From positions 1 through 64,000 of the forward strand of contig DYKB01000032.1 of the NCBI GenBank assembly GCA_020722815.1: a DNA stretch of 64,000 nucleotides. The letters are read 5' to 3'. This DNA comes from Caldithrix sp. (lineage in GTDB: Bacteria > Zhuqueibacterota > Zhuqueibacteria > Thermofontimicrobiales > Sulfurfontimicrobiaceae). This document shows positions 44,484 to 54,263 of this stretch, piece by piece (the stretch's first letter is position 1; each line of letters opens with the position of its first letter). The notes below the pieces were generated by a model. The model ran no database searches. It was given only the letters and a program-made list of their open reading frames with translations, and was not told where the DNA came from. The position numbers and the translations under genes are program-made.

Positions 44484-45959
44484 ATGTTCAAAAAAATTCT
44501 GACACTTTTCAAACAATCCATTATTTTTGGAATGGGAACTGTTTTTGAACGGTTGCTGGCCTTTTTAATGGTTCCCCTGTTCACCAACACCTTATCCAAA
44601 GAAGAATTCGGGATTTATGTCCTGTGGGTTTCCTATATCGTTCTGGCCAGTCCATTTTTTTTGCTGGGTCACAATTCGGCTATCATCCGTTTTTACGCTG
44701 CCTCGGAAAATGAAAGTGAACGAAAAATTATTTTTTCGACCAGTTTCTGGACGGTTCTAATCGTTTCCGGCTTTTTCTCTTTCATCAGTTTATTACTTAT
44801 CAAGCCTTTGAATCCTATTTTGTTTGATACACAGGTTTCAGATGCGGTTATGTGGTATTTGATTGGCGTTTTATTCTTCGACTCCCTGAATTTATTGGGC
44901 TTGAATGTTTTAAAGGCAGAAAATCGGGCGATGAGTTTCGCCTTAATTTCTATTATCACTGGCTTGGCCGTCCCTATTTTGACAATCTATTTTATTGTCT
45001 ATCTAAAAATGAATGTCGAAGGTGCCTTGCTCGCTATTTTGGGCGTCACCTTTATCCGATTTATTGTTCTCTGGCCGATTGTTTTCCGTAATCGTATTCA
45101 ATTTAAATTTTCAATTGTCAGGTTCAAGGAATTAACCTGGTTTGGATTGCCATTTATCCCGACAATCCTGGGCACTTCCTTGATGGTATCGATTGATCGT
45201 ATTTTTCTGAAAAGCTTTTATGATACGGCGACAGCCGGTGTTTATGGCGCGGGATGTCGGATTGCAATGGTGATTAGTTTGCTGACAAAAGCATTTCAAT
45301 TCGCCTGGGAGCCTTTTATTGCCTCAACCTATCAGGAAAAAGATGCGCCGATGCTTTATTGCAAGATATTCACCTATTTTTCCTTGATTATGACCCTGTT
45401 TTTTATGTTGATAACACTATTGATTGAGGATATTGTTCAGATTAGATTTCGCCAATACACTTTTTTGGGAGAAGAATATTATGGGAGCCTGCCGATTATA
45501 CCAGTTGTGATGCTTGGCTCGCTATTTTATGGGTTTTATTTGAATTTTATTCCAGGCGTCTACGTTCAGAAAAAAAGTATTTATTTCCCGGTTATTACTG
45601 GCATTGCGGCATTGATGAATTTCGTGATGAATTGGCTGCTTATCCCAATATATGGGATGCAGGGCGCTGCCTGGTCCACGGCGGTTGCTTATTTCGCAAT
45701 GATGATAGGGATGTTTCTCCTGAATCAACGATTTTATCCGGTGCCGTACGAATACGGTCGATTATTAAAATTGATTCTTGTTACGGGTGGTGTATTGGTT
45801 TTTTATTTTTATTCGCAACCAATCGTTTTGATCAATAAAGTTTTCCTGTTTTTAGCAACGATAATTCTTCTCTGGCTGGTGCGATTTTTTGAGAAAAATG
45901 AAATTCAACGATTCCAAACATTAATAAAGGATAAATTATGGCTAAACTCGTCCTGGTAA
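44484..45959 (+). CDS. Polysaccharide flippase (Wzx/MOP superfamily)
   Basis: 491 aa integral membrane protein with about 12-14 transmembrane helices. The N-terminus (LFKQSIIFGMGTVFERLLAF, then MVPLFTNTLSKEEFGIYVLW) and the internal repeat SMLVSIDRIFLKSFYDTATA-type segment (LMVSIDRIFLKSF, then AGVYGAGCRIA) are typical of oligosaccharide flippases of the MOP superfamily. It should move lipid-linked sugar chains across the inner membrane. No glycosyltransferases lie nearby; its only close partner is the radical SAM gene, which overlaps its last 22 bases. The ATG lacks a strong ribosome binding site. Confidence 0.85.
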   Translation: MFKKILTLFKQSIIFGMGTVFERLLAFLMVPLFTNTLSKEEFGIYVLWVSYIVLASPFFLLGHNSAIIRFYAASENESERKIIFSTSFWTVLIVSGFFSFISLLLIKPLNPILFDTQVSDAVMWYLIGVLFFDSLNLLGLNVLKAENRAMSFALISIITGLAVPILTIYFIVYLKMNVEGALLAILGVTFIRFIVLWPIVFRNRIQFKFSIVRFKELTWFGLPFIPTILGTSLMVSIDRIFLKSFYDTATAGVYGAGCRIAMVISLLTKAFQFAWEPFIASTYQEKDAPMLYCKIFTYFSLIMTLFFMLITLLIEDIVQIRFRQYTFLGEEYYGSLPIIPVVMLGSLFYGFYLNFIPGVYVQKKSIYFPVITGIAALMNFVMNWLLIPIYGMQGAAWSTAVAYFAMMIGMFLLNQRFYPVPYEYGRLLKLILVTGGVLVFYFYSQPIVLINKVFLFLATIILLWLVRFFEKNEIQRFQTLIKDKLWLNSSW

Positions 45960-47368
45960 ATCACTGGTCGGAAGGTATTGGGAATAACAAACTCCCGTTA
46001 GGATTGGGCTATCTCGCGGCTTATTTGAAAAAGTATCTGGATTTTCATGATCTGGCCATTGTGAATACGGGCGATCAGACATTTGAAAAAATAGCGGCAC
46101 AACATCCTGAAATTGTTGGTTTTACGGCATATACGGCTGGTTATTATGACGTCGTGGCTTTACTGAAACGTGTAAAGCAGGAGTTGGGCGTATCGACTTT
46201 AATTGGAGGACCGCATGTAACCTGTCTGCCGGAACAGTTGCCCCTGGAAGCGGATATTGGCGTTGTTGGTGAGGGTGAGGAGACCCTGCTTGAATTAATG
46301 AAAAGCCATGAAATGCATAACGGATTCACGGCGGAAGGACTTGAAAAGATAGCAGGAATTGTATATTGGGAAAAGGGCATTTTAAAACAGACGCCACCAA
46401 GAGCGTTTATCACCCCGCTTGATAAAATTCCACCTCCTGACCGGGAATTACTTCAAATTCATGAATTTCTCAAACCAACCCAGATCTTGATGACCAATGA
46501 ATATCTGCGTGGCGCGACGATGTTAAGTTCCCGTGGCTGCCCCTTTAAATGTATCTACTGCCATGTTCAGAGTAAATGGGGCAAGCCCCGGCTGCATTCG
46601 GCGGAACGAGTGGCCTCAGAAGTCGAAGAATTAGTTAAAAAGTACGGAGTGGAAGGAATTTATATTGAAGATGACTTGTTCGTCAGTAGTTTGAAACGAA
46701 TTCAGGATATTACGGCTGAATTAAAAAAGCGAAATGTGTGGGGGAAAGTTCGTTTTTTTGTTGATTTACGCGCGAATTTGGTAAATCCGAATCTGGTGCG
46801 GGCTTTAAAAGAAATGGGCGTAGTGAAAGTCGCGCTGGGGCTTGAATCGGGGTCCGAGCGAATCTTACATTATTTAAAAGGTGGTGATGTGACGGTTGAG
46901 CAAAACCGGCAGGCGGTTCGCATTCTGAATGAATTTGGCATCGGATGTCATTGCTGCTTCATGGTGGGAGCCCCGCATGAAACGCGTGAGGATATCCAGC
47001 AGACCCAAGCCCTGATTCGCGAGATTCTTGATCTTCACCCGCGAAATTTTTGCCAGGTCACCGTGGTAACTCCCCTGCCCGGCACTGAACTCTGGAAATA
47101 TGCCCTGGAGAAAGGTTTTGTTTCTAGGACACCTGATTGGAAACAATTTAGTTTGAGTCCATTACAAAGTAAAAATCGGGATTTTTATGTGAATGAGCAC
47201 ATCCCGTTTGATGAATTTCTCAAAATAGTTGAAGAAACGACCAATATCGCGAATAGCCGTCGACTACATTCCATTTTAACCCGATTTTCGTGGCGGTATT
47301 TGAGGCGAGCGATTGCGGATCCGAAATTGGCCTGGAAAATAGTTAAAAATTATTTTTTAAACCGATGA
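45938..47368 (+). CDS. B12-binding-domain radical SAM enzyme
   Basis: 476 aa; ATG preceded by AAAGGATAAATT inside the end of the flippase gene. Residues about 1-125 form a cobalamin-binding domain (PLGLGYLAAYLKK, then EIVGFTAYTAGYYDVVALLK, then LIGGPHVTCLPEQ, then VVGEGEETLLEL). The radical SAM domain starts at SSRGCPFKCIYCHVQ with cluster cysteines C201, C205 and C208 and continues through GVVKVALGLESGSERILHYL. It has a C-terminal helical region. Such enzymes carry out methyl transfer or ring rearrangement on lipids, antibiotics or pigments; the substrate is unknown. The 22-nt overlap with a flippase suggests the same pathway, perhaps modification of a lipid-linked product (inference). Confidence 0.85.
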   Translation: MAKLVLVNHWSEGIGNNKLPLGLGYLAAYLKKYLDFHDLAIVNTGDQTFEKIAAQHPEIVGFTAYTAGYYDVVALLKRVKQELGVSTLIGGPHVTCLPEQLPLEADIGVVGEGEETLLELMKSHEMHNGFTAEGLEKIAGIVYWEKGILKQTPPRAFITPLDKIPPPDRELLQIHEFLKPTQILMTNEYLRGATMLSSRGCPFKCIYCHVQSKWGKPRLHSAERVASEVEELVKKYGVEGIYIEDDLFVSSLKRIQDITAELKKRNVWGKVRFFVDLRANLVNPNLVRALKEMGVVKVALGLESGSERILHYLKGGDVTVEQNRQAVRILNEFGIGCHCCFMVGAPHETREDIQQTQALIREILDLHPRNFCQVTVVTPLPGTELWKYALEKGFVSRTPDWKQFSLSPLQSKNRDFYVNEHIPFDEFLKIVEETTNIANSRRLHSILTRFSWRYLRRAIADPKLAWKIVKNYFLNR

Positions 47369-47371
47369 AAA

Positions 47372-47402
47372 GACCTTCAAGGTCTTCTCATCCTTGAAGG
47401 TC
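47372..47402. terminator. Hairpin between convergent radical SAM and Lon genes
   Basis: GACCTTCAAGG (47372-47382) and CCTTGAAGGTC (47392-47402) form an 11-bp perfect stem with a 9-nt loop. T-runs are poor, so it may be either a bidirectional terminator or a member of the GACCTTCGAGG palindrome family that acts as one. Confidence 0.55.
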
Positions 47403-47418
47403 GGCATTATTTTATAAA

Positions 47419-49824
47419 TCAGGCTGTTACAATCGATTCAGCTTGCACTTTATTTTTTTTCTCACGCGCAGCCAGTTGTATATTGTTTGTTTTTTTGTTA
47501 TCTTTTTCAAGAGCAAGAGGAATCACTTCACTCATCTGTTTTACAAAGTAAAATTTTAAATCATCCTGCACCTGCTTGGGAACCTCAATTAAATCTTTTT
47601 CATTCTTTGCTGGCAGAATGATATTTTTGATCCCGGATCGATGGGCGGCCAGTACTTTTTCCTTGATACCCCCTACCGGCAGTACTGAACCACGAAGTGT
47701 AATTTCTCCTGTCATCGCGATTTCACTGCTTACCTTTTTGCCGGATAGCAATGAAATGAGTGCTGTGAAAAGAGTTACCCCGGCAGAAGGTCCATCCTTG
47801 GGAACCGCTCCACTGGGCACATGAATATGAATATCATTCACTTCATTGAACTTCGGATCGATATTATAATCGTCGGCATGCGCCCGGATATATGACATGG
47901 CGGCCTGAGCCGATTCTTTCATCACCTCACCAAGTTGGCCGGTCAGGATTAAACTACCCTTGCCCGGCATTTTTGAAGCCTCTATAAAAAGAATATCGCC
48001 GCCAACCGGTGTCCAGGCCATTCCAATGGCAATTCCTGGGGCAATCAGTCTTTCCGCCGCTTCTTCGTAGAACCTTGGCGGTCCCAGCAATTTGGTAAGC
48101 ATTTTGGGGCTCATCCGTTTGCCTTTTTTATTTCCTTTTGCAAAATCGGTGGCCACTTTACGACAAATTGTCGCGATTTCCCGTTCCAGATTTCGCACAC
48201 CAGCTTCTTTGGTATAATTTTGAATTACACTCCGCAATGCATCATCCTGAAATTGCAAAAGTGACTTCTTTAATCCGTGCTCGGCAAGCTGGCGTGGCAC
48301 CAAAAATTGTTTGGCGATATTCAGTTTTTCTTCAACAATATAGCTGGGAATTTCGATAATTTCCATTCGATCGCGAAGTGCGGGCGGAATGGTATACGTT
48401 ACGTTCGCGGTGGCAATGAACATCACCTTTGACAGGTCAAAAGGAACCTCCAAATAATGATCACTGAAAGAAAAATTTTGTTCCGGATCCAGCACTTCCA
48501 GCAGCGCAGAAGAGGGATCTCCTCGAAAATCATTTCCTAATTTATCAATCTCATCCAGCATAAAAACCGGATTATTGGTTCCAGCCCGCTTAATTCCCTT
48601 AATTATCCGCCCCGGCAGCGCACCAATGTAAGTCCGACGATGTCCCCGAATCTCAGCTTCATCCCGAACACCACCGAGCGAAATGCGAATAAATTTTCTT
48701 CCCAAAGCCTCGGCAATCGAACGCCCCAGCGACGTTTTGCCAACACCAGGGGGACCAACAAAACAGAGAATCGGGCCGCGCATGTCGCTTTTGAGTTTCC
48801 TGACTGCAAGGTACTCCAGGATTCGCTCTTTCACCTTCGTCAGTCCATAGTGGTCCTGATTTAGCTTCTTCTCGGCAGCCGAAATATCAAGATTATCTTC
48901 AGTCTGGACGGACCAGGGCAATTCTATCAACCAGTCCAGGTAAGTTCTGGAAACCGTGTATTCGGCAGAAGAAGGGTGCATCTGGCTCAACCGTTCGAGT
49001 TCTTTTTCCGCTACTTTTTGCGCTTCTTCTGACATTTTTGCTTTTGAAATTTTGTCACGAATTTCTTTGATATCCTGATTATCAGAATCGTCCCCGAGTT
49101 CTTTCCGAATTGCTGTTAACTGCTCCCGTAAAAACATTTCACGTTGGGTTTTATCGAATTTACTCTTGATATCCGATTGAATTTTCTCACCCAATTCTAA
49201 TGTCTGAGAATGCTTGTTAATTAATTCGTTCGTTACCTGCAATCGTTGTTCGACATCTATCGCTTCTAAAATACTCTTTTTATCAGCTAATGGAATATTT
49301 AAAAATGCAGCGACCAGATCTGCCAGTGTTCCTGGCTCTTTGATATTTTGAATCATGAGCACCTGTTCATAACTGGCTTCATTTGATAATTCCACCACCC
49401 GGCGAAAAAGACGCCGCAGATTATTCATTAATGCATCGATGTGTTCATTGGTCTCAATGCTATCGGTATACGGCTGAAAAGCTGCCTTGTAATAGGGCGA
49501 CTCCTGTAGAAATGTAATCACCTTTACCCGATTCAATCCCTGCAAAAGTACGGTTTTACTTCCATCCGGCATGTCGATGATTCGCATAATTTTCGCTTCA
49601 GTACCAATATTAAACATCTCATCCGGACGTGGATTATCGACCGAAGCATCATTTTGGGTCAAAATCGCAATCGTAGAATCACTTAACGATGACTCCTGTA
49701 GTATTTTCATCGATTTTTCCCGCGCGACAGAGATCGGCAAAAATTGATTGGGAAATAAAACCGCATTTCTTAAGGGAATAATTGGTAAAGCCTTTGGTAT
49801 GTTTAAACTATCTCTTAGGGACAT
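47419..49824 (-). CDS. lon: ATP-dependent protease LonA
   Basis: About 801 aa from the second ATG (49824), 8 nt after AAAGGG; the ATG at 49830 is too close to it. Domains: Lon N-terminal substrate-binding domain (ALPIIPLRNAVLFPNQFLPI), coiled-coil helical region, AAA+ module (Walker A FVGPPGVGKTSLG, Walker B PVFMLDEIDKLG), and the protease domain with the Ser-Lys dyad in KDGPSAGVTLF (Ser about 680) and VGGIKEKVLAAHRSG (Lys about 723). Degrades misfolded and regulatory proteins in the cytoplasm. Full length and no lost motifs. A monocistronic gene on the minus strand, with a long AT-rich upstream region; no CIRCE heat-shock operator was seen. Confidence 0.97.
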   Translation of the reverse strand: MSLRDSLNIPKALPIIPLRNAVLFPNQFLPISVAREKSMKILQESSLSDSTIAILTQNDASVDNPRPDEMFNIGTEAKIMRIIDMPDGSKTVLLQGLNRVKVITFLQESPYYKAAFQPYTDSIETNEHIDALMNNLRRLFRRVVELSNEASYEQVLMIQNIKEPGTLADLVAAFLNIPLADKKSILEAIDVEQRLQVTNELINKHSQTLELGEKIQSDIKSKFDKTQREMFLREQLTAIRKELGDDSDNQDIKEIRDKISKAKMSEEAQKVAEKELERLSQMHPSSAEYTVSRTYLDWLIELPWSVQTEDNLDISAAEKKLNQDHYGLTKVKERILEYLAVRKLKSDMRGPILCFVGPPGVGKTSLGRSIAEALGRKFIRISLGGVRDEAEIRGHRRTYIGALPGRIIKGIKRAGTNNPVFMLDEIDKLGNDFRGDPSSALLEVLDPEQNFSFSDHYLEVPFDLSKVMFIATANVTYTIPPALRDRMEIIEIPSYIVEEKLNIAKQFLVPRQLAEHGLKKSLLQFQDDALRSVIQNYTKEAGVRNLEREIATICRKVATDFAKGNKKGKRMSPKMLTKLLGPPRFYEEAAERLIAPGIAIGMAWTPVGGDILFIEASKMPGKGSLILTGQLGEVMKESAQAAMSYIRAHADDYNIDPKFNEVNDIHIHVPSGAVPKDGPSAGVTLFTALISLLSGKKVSSEIAMTGEITLRGSVLPVGGIKEKVLAAHRSGIKNIILPAKNEKDLIEVPKQVQDDLKFYFVKQMSEVIPLALEKDNKKTNNIQLAAREKKNKVQAESIVTA

Positions 49825-50344
49825 ATTCATACCCTTTATATTAAGATTAATATTTTCAAAAAGTTAATTAGTTTCAATGATGGCCATTGGCAAGCAATTT
49901 TTCATCACAATACAGAACATGGATCGGCATTCAATTATTAATTATTATCCGTCTTGTTTAAATTTCCAAAACTTACATTTAACAATCTTCTGACATTAAA
50001 TTAAATAAGAGAAAACTATTAAAGTTCCTGAATTTATTAATGGAAATACAATTTATTATCAATCATGTCCGGCATGTTTTATTCTATAATTTAAGAACAA
50101 TTAAATTAATAGATTAACTCTATTCAACCTGAATCGTGTATTTAATTATTCTCACATGTTTACCCAATAGAATCATTCGGGTACAAGCCTGTCGAAACTC
50201 CATTTTTCAAAAAGCTGAAAAAATTTACTCATGTCGTTCTTTTACATGAAAAAAGAATCGAAACTCACATACCAAACAGGAATGATGTATTATCTTGCTA
50301 TAGCCATTAAAATTTATTGTATCACAACTTCATTACTTACTTGT
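49825..50344. other. AT-rich region upstream of lon
   Basis: No gene or repeat was recognised. The lon promoter should be here; I could not pick out a convincing -35/-10 pair or heat-shock operator. Confidence 0.45.
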
Positions 50345-50587
50345 TTAATCAAACCACCGAATCCGGATGGTTTGAGGTGAATTTGATAATGTTTTGCGCA
50401 TTTTCCAGGCACTTACAATGAATACTATCCCTGAAATTAGAAAAATACTGGAAATCATCGCAATGAGGATTTCCGGGAAGAATAAAATGACCAGTCCAAC
50501 CATAAAAAGTCCAAAACCAAACCACAACCCGGACTTCCATTCCCCGGAACGATTTATAAATAATTTAGAAAAATGATAATCAAACAT
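50345..50587 (-). CDS. Small membrane protein with two transmembrane helices (DUF308/DUF3096-like)
   Basis: 80 aa, ATG at 50587 preceded by AGGAGG. Two transmembrane segments (GLWFGFGLFMVGLVILFFPE and ILIAMISSIFLISGIVFIVS) separated by a short turn, with an amphipathic charged C-terminus (AWKMRKTL). The pattern of two helices with a Phe-Pro break resembles one repeat of the DUF308/HdeD type or a DUF3096 protein. Function unknown. It lies 520 bp upstream of lon on the same strand with no obvious link. Confidence 0.65.
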   Translation of the reverse strand: MFDYHFSKLFINRSGEWKSGLWFGFGLFMVGLVILFFPEILIAMISSIFLISGIVFIVSAWKMRKTLSNSPQTIRIRWFD

Positions 50588-51122
50588 TCAAACCTCCTAT
50601 CTTTTGTTTCCCATATTTCCCATTTGTAACAATATCCGATTACAAAATTTATGCCATATAAATATCTCAATCAATAATAAGGCTAATAAATTGATTTTAA
50701 TAGAGTTATATTATTATCAAAATGTCATAAAAAATGAAGCCAGAAAAATGCTTTTGTCTTTTTGGCATAAGAAAATTAAATTTTTATGTCATTTTGGCGT
50801 ATAAAAAAAATATTTTCAGGCTTGAAAAGATGCTTTCTTTTTCGTAAAATATGCAAGTTATTTCGAGCCCGTCCGCAAAAGCATCCGGTACTGCCATTGC
50901 GAAGAGCGTTTTCTTGGACAAACGCACGGGACAGGTTTTACAACAAAGCCATATTGGCCGTTTTTTAGCGGGATTGTGAGTCTTTTAAAATACAAGCCCC
51001 GGCAAAAGAGTCACTTTTGATGACAATATCTGGTATTTTCAGGTATAATATATTTATTTTCTGTAATATTCTTGGAAATTTTTATTTTTTAGTTGATTAA
51101 CCGATTAAAATTGGGAGCGCAA
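50588..51122. other. Non-coding gap between divergent genes
   Basis: The stretch 50590-50880 is AT-rich with no protein-like frame. The remainder is the degraded palindromic element at 50891-51025. The promoter of the acyltransferase gene should lie in 51030-51110. Confidence 0.45.
50891..51025. repeat. Degraded TCATTGCGAGG-core element
   Basis: TGCCATTGCGAAGAGCG on the left and a decayed right arm (CCGGCAAAAGAGTCACTTTT, then GATGACA). The interior GGGATTGTGAGTCTTTTAAA resembles GGGATTGCGAGCCTAAAAAA of the 20000-20163 element, so the two are close relatives. Confidence 0.5.
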
Positions 51123-52247
51123 ATGTTCAATCTAGAAAAAAGTATTGAAAATCAATTAAGAATAATAACAAAGCCGAAGCCGACATTTATTTTTCCTGAA
51201 TGTAATGATCCGAGGATTATTCAAGCCATGGCCAGGTTGATTCCCGTTGTTAATTGTATGGTTCCCTGTCGCCGGGATTTGCTGGCGCAGCATCTTCGGG
51301 ATCAACGAATTTCACTTCCAATTCCCGAAGATGACTTTTTGTCACAATTAATATTTCTTAATCTGTCAGAAATGACACAATATAAAAATGATTTTGCCCG
51401 GGAACTTTTAAAACTGAGTCAGGGAAAAAAATGGGAACTCACCGAACGACAGGCAATTGCTGAGCTGGAAAATCCGCTTAATTTTTCCATTATGACGGTA
51501 CGGCAGGGTTTTGCAAATGCCATTCTCGGTGGGGTTCAATTTACGTCGCGTGATTATTTTGTCCCCTGTTTGCGATTATTAAAAAAAGAACAAACCGTTT
51601 TTGAATTAGGACTTTTTGTTTTGCCCGATACGCATCCAACTGGAATTTTTAAGGAGAATATGGTGGCTTTTTCTGATGTGGCCATCAATTTGGCGCCGGA
51701 TGCTGAAGCGCTGGCGAATATTGTGCTCGGAAGCTGCTGCATCGTGCGGGATATTGTACCGCTGGAAATTTTACCCACGATAAATGGGGTGATTGTTAGC
51801 TACTCTACCAAAGATTCCGGAACTGGTCCAACTGTCGATTTAGTAAAAGCGGCGGGTGAACTGATTCCGGCTAAATTAGCAGATTTAGTGCAGTTGAATG
51901 AAGCCTATCAAACGCTAAACATCGATTGGGAGATGCAGATCAGTGTGGCAATTTCGGAGAGTGCCGCCCGGAAAAAAATTAAAAATTATGAACAACACCC
52001 CGCGGCTGGACGTGCCAATGTTTTGACGGTCACGAATCTCGATTTTGGGAATTCACTTTACCATCTCTATGCGACCACCTGGCCGGATGCGTTAAAAATG
52101 CTTCAGGTAGGGGGAATATTTAATCAGGCACTGGATTTTTCCCGAAATTCAACCGCGGAGGATGTGGTTCTCGCGGCCAAAGCCCTGGCCTTGCAGCATG
52201 TTAAAAAGAGTGATTATATGGGGACACTAAATCAGTTCAATCAATAG
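51123..52247 (+). CDS. Phosphate acetyl/butyryltransferase family enzyme
   Basis: 374 aa from the ATG at 51123 (GGGAG 6 nt upstream); an in-frame TTG at 51093 lacks one. Family features: N-terminal PTFIFPECNDPRIIQAM, central SIMTVRQGFANAILGGVQFT, the Gly/Ser-rich phosphate region VIVSYSTKDSGTGPTVDLVK and the C-terminal ARANVLTV-type strand GRANVLTVTNLDFGNSLYHL. The reaction is transfer of an acyl group between CoA and phosphate, usually paired with acetate or butyrate kinase; no kinase gene is nearby. Sequence is diverged enough from standard Pta that the acyl group is uncertain. The EtfBA/acyl-CoA dehydrogenase operon 3.6 kb downstream fits a role in acyl-CoA metabolism. Confidence 0.75.
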   Translation: MFNLEKSIENQLRIITKPKPTFIFPECNDPRIIQAMARLIPVVNCMVPCRRDLLAQHLRDQRISLPIPEDDFLSQLIFLNLSEMTQYKNDFARELLKLSQGKKWELTERQAIAELENPLNFSIMTVRQGFANAILGGVQFTSRDYFVPCLRLLKKEQTVFELGLFVLPDTHPTGIFKENMVAFSDVAINLAPDAEALANIVLGSCCIVRDIVPLEILPTINGVIVSYSTKDSGTGPTVDLVKAAGELIPAKLADLVQLNEAYQTLNIDWEMQISVAISESAARKKIKNYEQHPAAGRANVLTVTNLDFGNSLYHLYATTWPDALKMLQVGGIFNQALDFSRNSTAEDVVLAAKALALQHVKKSDYMGTLNQFNQ

Positions 52248-52317
52248 TCTCTGAAAACATTGATCAAATCACTGGTGATAACCTAAAATCAAAATTTATT
52301 TTCTAAATCTATAAAAG

Positions 52318-52372
52318 ACCTCATCCTGGCTCCCCCAAATTTGAAAAAACGGGATTTGGGGGAGAGGAATCC
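52318..52372. repeat. CTCTCCC-type palindrome
   Basis: CTCCCCCAAATTTGAAAAAA faces CGGGATTTGGGGGAG, an imperfect hairpin like that at 33727-33765. It lies in the convergent gap between the acyltransferase gene and the PmoA-family gene; nothing else was seen in 52248-52530. Confidence 0.6.
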
Positions 52373-52530
52373 ATGTTTTTCCCCACATTTTTGCTTTTTC
52401 TAAATGGGAAAAAAGTGCCCTTCGAACCAAAAGGGGATCTGATTGGAGTCGCTTGCTGTGGTGTTAAATTCCGTGAGGAATTTGCGAGATAGTCTGCATC
52501 GAAGGTTGAATTTTGAATCGGTGAGGAGGG

Positions 52531-53505
52531 TTATTTTTGATAATTTTCATATTCTTTTGCTAATTCATCCGGCGTCATTTTCCCGGAATAGATCATCAAA
52601 CGCGTTTTAAAAGAAAATGATTCGCCAGGTTGTAGCGTCATTTCAAGTGGCGGTTCCACATTCCGGGTGTACATCTTTCGCCCGAAAGGATTAACAGCAA
52701 AGAGGCCATAGCCCCGTGCATGCCAATAGGGCGGAAAATTTTGACTCTCGGGATGAACAAAAATTCCGACGACGACGGGTTCTTCTTTTACCGTGCCGCT
52801 CAAAGCAATCCAATTTGCTCGTTTTCCCCAAACTTCTTTTTCACCTTTCAGTCCTTCACTGCTAAGATATTCAGCGTCCTCACGTGAATCATGTAAAGTG
52901 GGGGTCAGCCGGATACCAAACATCCCTTCCTTGGTGTCTCCAAAATGAACAATCGTATCTTTTGCCGTTAATTTGATATCGAAATCCATCGCCGTATAAT
53001 TTTTCAGCGCCGTGAATTTGACAATTTTCTCTTCATTTAAAAGAATTTTCCCGTCGGGTGCTACCCAGTCTGCCAGAAGTTCGATTTCGGCCTGATTTTC
53101 TTTTTCTAATTTACGCGTCAGTTTTCGATGAATAATTTTTCCATTTTTTGCCGGATTTGAAGGCTCGGCCCAAAAATCCAGCCCATTGACATCACCATAC
53201 GTATAAAATAAAGATTGATGATGAATATGATCCTTTTTTTCATTCGCCTCTGCGGGAACGTTCTCCAGCATTGGCCAGCCGCGATTGATCATGTTTCCCT
53301 GCGGGCTATTGATGGGAAAAAATATCGGTTTTTCATTATTTAATCCATATTGATAGGTTGTAAACAATTTTCCATCAATCAAGATATCAAATTTTTCACT
53401 GGATACCTCCACGACCTGAATTTTTGGATTTTTCGCGCAGGCGCTTTGATTGACGAGATAAAAAGTCAGATTCAAAATCATCAGCAAAACCACCAATTTT
53501 TTCAT
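52531..53505 (-). CDS. Secreted PmoA-family (DUF6807) protein
   Basis: 324 aa with a signal peptide (LVVLLMILNLTFYLVNQSACA) and AAGGAGG 5 nt before the ATG. The body matches the PmoA/DUF6807 family: FFPINSPQGNMINRGWPML, then KKDHIHHQSLFYTYGDVNGL (conserved HHxS segment), then DFWAE, PVVVGIFVHPESQNFPPYWH and GYGLFAVNPFGRKMY. Proteins of this family are common in FCB and Planctomycetes genomes near sugar-degradation genes, but their activity is not established; the name refers to a domain link and not to methane oxidation. Transcribed alone. Confidence 0.8.
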   Translation of the reverse strand: MKKLVVLLMILNLTFYLVNQSACAKNPKIQVVEVSSEKFDILIDGKLFTTYQYGLNNEKPIFFPINSPQGNMINRGWPMLENVPAEANEKKDHIHHQSLFYTYGDVNGLDFWAEPSNPAKNGKIIHRKLTRKLEKENQAEIELLADWVAPDGKILLNEEKIVKFTALKNYTAMDFDIKLTAKDTIVHFGDTKEGMFGIRLTPTLHDSREDAEYLSSEGLKGEKEVWGKRANWIALSGTVKEEPVVVGIFVHPESQNFPPYWHARGYGLFAVNPFGRKMYTRNVEPPLEMTLQPGESFSFKTRLMIYSGKMTPDELAKEYENYQK

Positions 53506-54263
53506 GCATGCCTCCTTAAGAACAATTTGTTGAAATAAAAGGTCTTTGAATTAAATTTTTTTAAATTATAAAAATAGCCAGCATAAGTTTAGAAAAAAAA
53601 TCGGGTATTGTCAAGAGAAAAAATCAGACAAATGAAGAAAAATTTCAAATTTGATATAGTGTCCAATCCAGTTGAAATGAACCAGAAGAAGCAATTTATT
53701 CCTGATTCAAAGTTATAGAAAGTTTTGACATTTTCCTTGACTTTCCTGAAGAATTTTCTTATTTTGTGATGCTTTTCAATATTTATATGAGCGCGCGCTA
53801 AATGGGGGAAACTTGTCATTCTGAGCGAAGATGAGAATCGCCTGCGTTATTAAAAAATAAAGATTCTCCACACCGTTTCGCGCGGTTTAGAATGACAAAG
53901 CATGCTTTTTAGAGTCGACTTTTTTCTACAATCCTGAAAATCTCCTGCAAATTTGCTTTTGGCCAGGCAAATTGAACGCCCACCAATTTTACGGAATTTT
54001 GGAGGAAGGATGACGCATATTATCGAATTTATAAAAGAATTGCCTTGCTCTTGAAGCTAACTTGAGTTAATGAGACAAAAACTTCGCATCTTCTTGCTTA
54101 CAAAATTCTCATAAGCGCTAATAAAATGGATAATTCTAATAGCCGGGTATAATTCAAATAGTCCGGTATTCAGTTTAAAAATGTTAAGAAAATTAAAATT
54201 CTCCTTGACAATAACCAGATTTTTTAATAAATTTGTATCCTGCTATGGACAATTTTAGATGGA
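53506..54263. other. AT-rich gap between divergent genes
   Basis: Holds the palindrome at 53814-53897. The open frame at 53589-53819 (minus) is low-complexity and lacks a ribosome binding site. No other feature was seen. Confidence 0.5.
53814..53897. repeat. TCATTCTGAGCG-family palindrome, copy 3
   Basis: TGTCATTCTGAGCGAAGATG at 53814 faces CGCGCGGTTTAGAATGACA ending at 53897, with AGAATCG/AAGATTCT inside. The best-preserved copy in the window. Confidence 0.65.
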
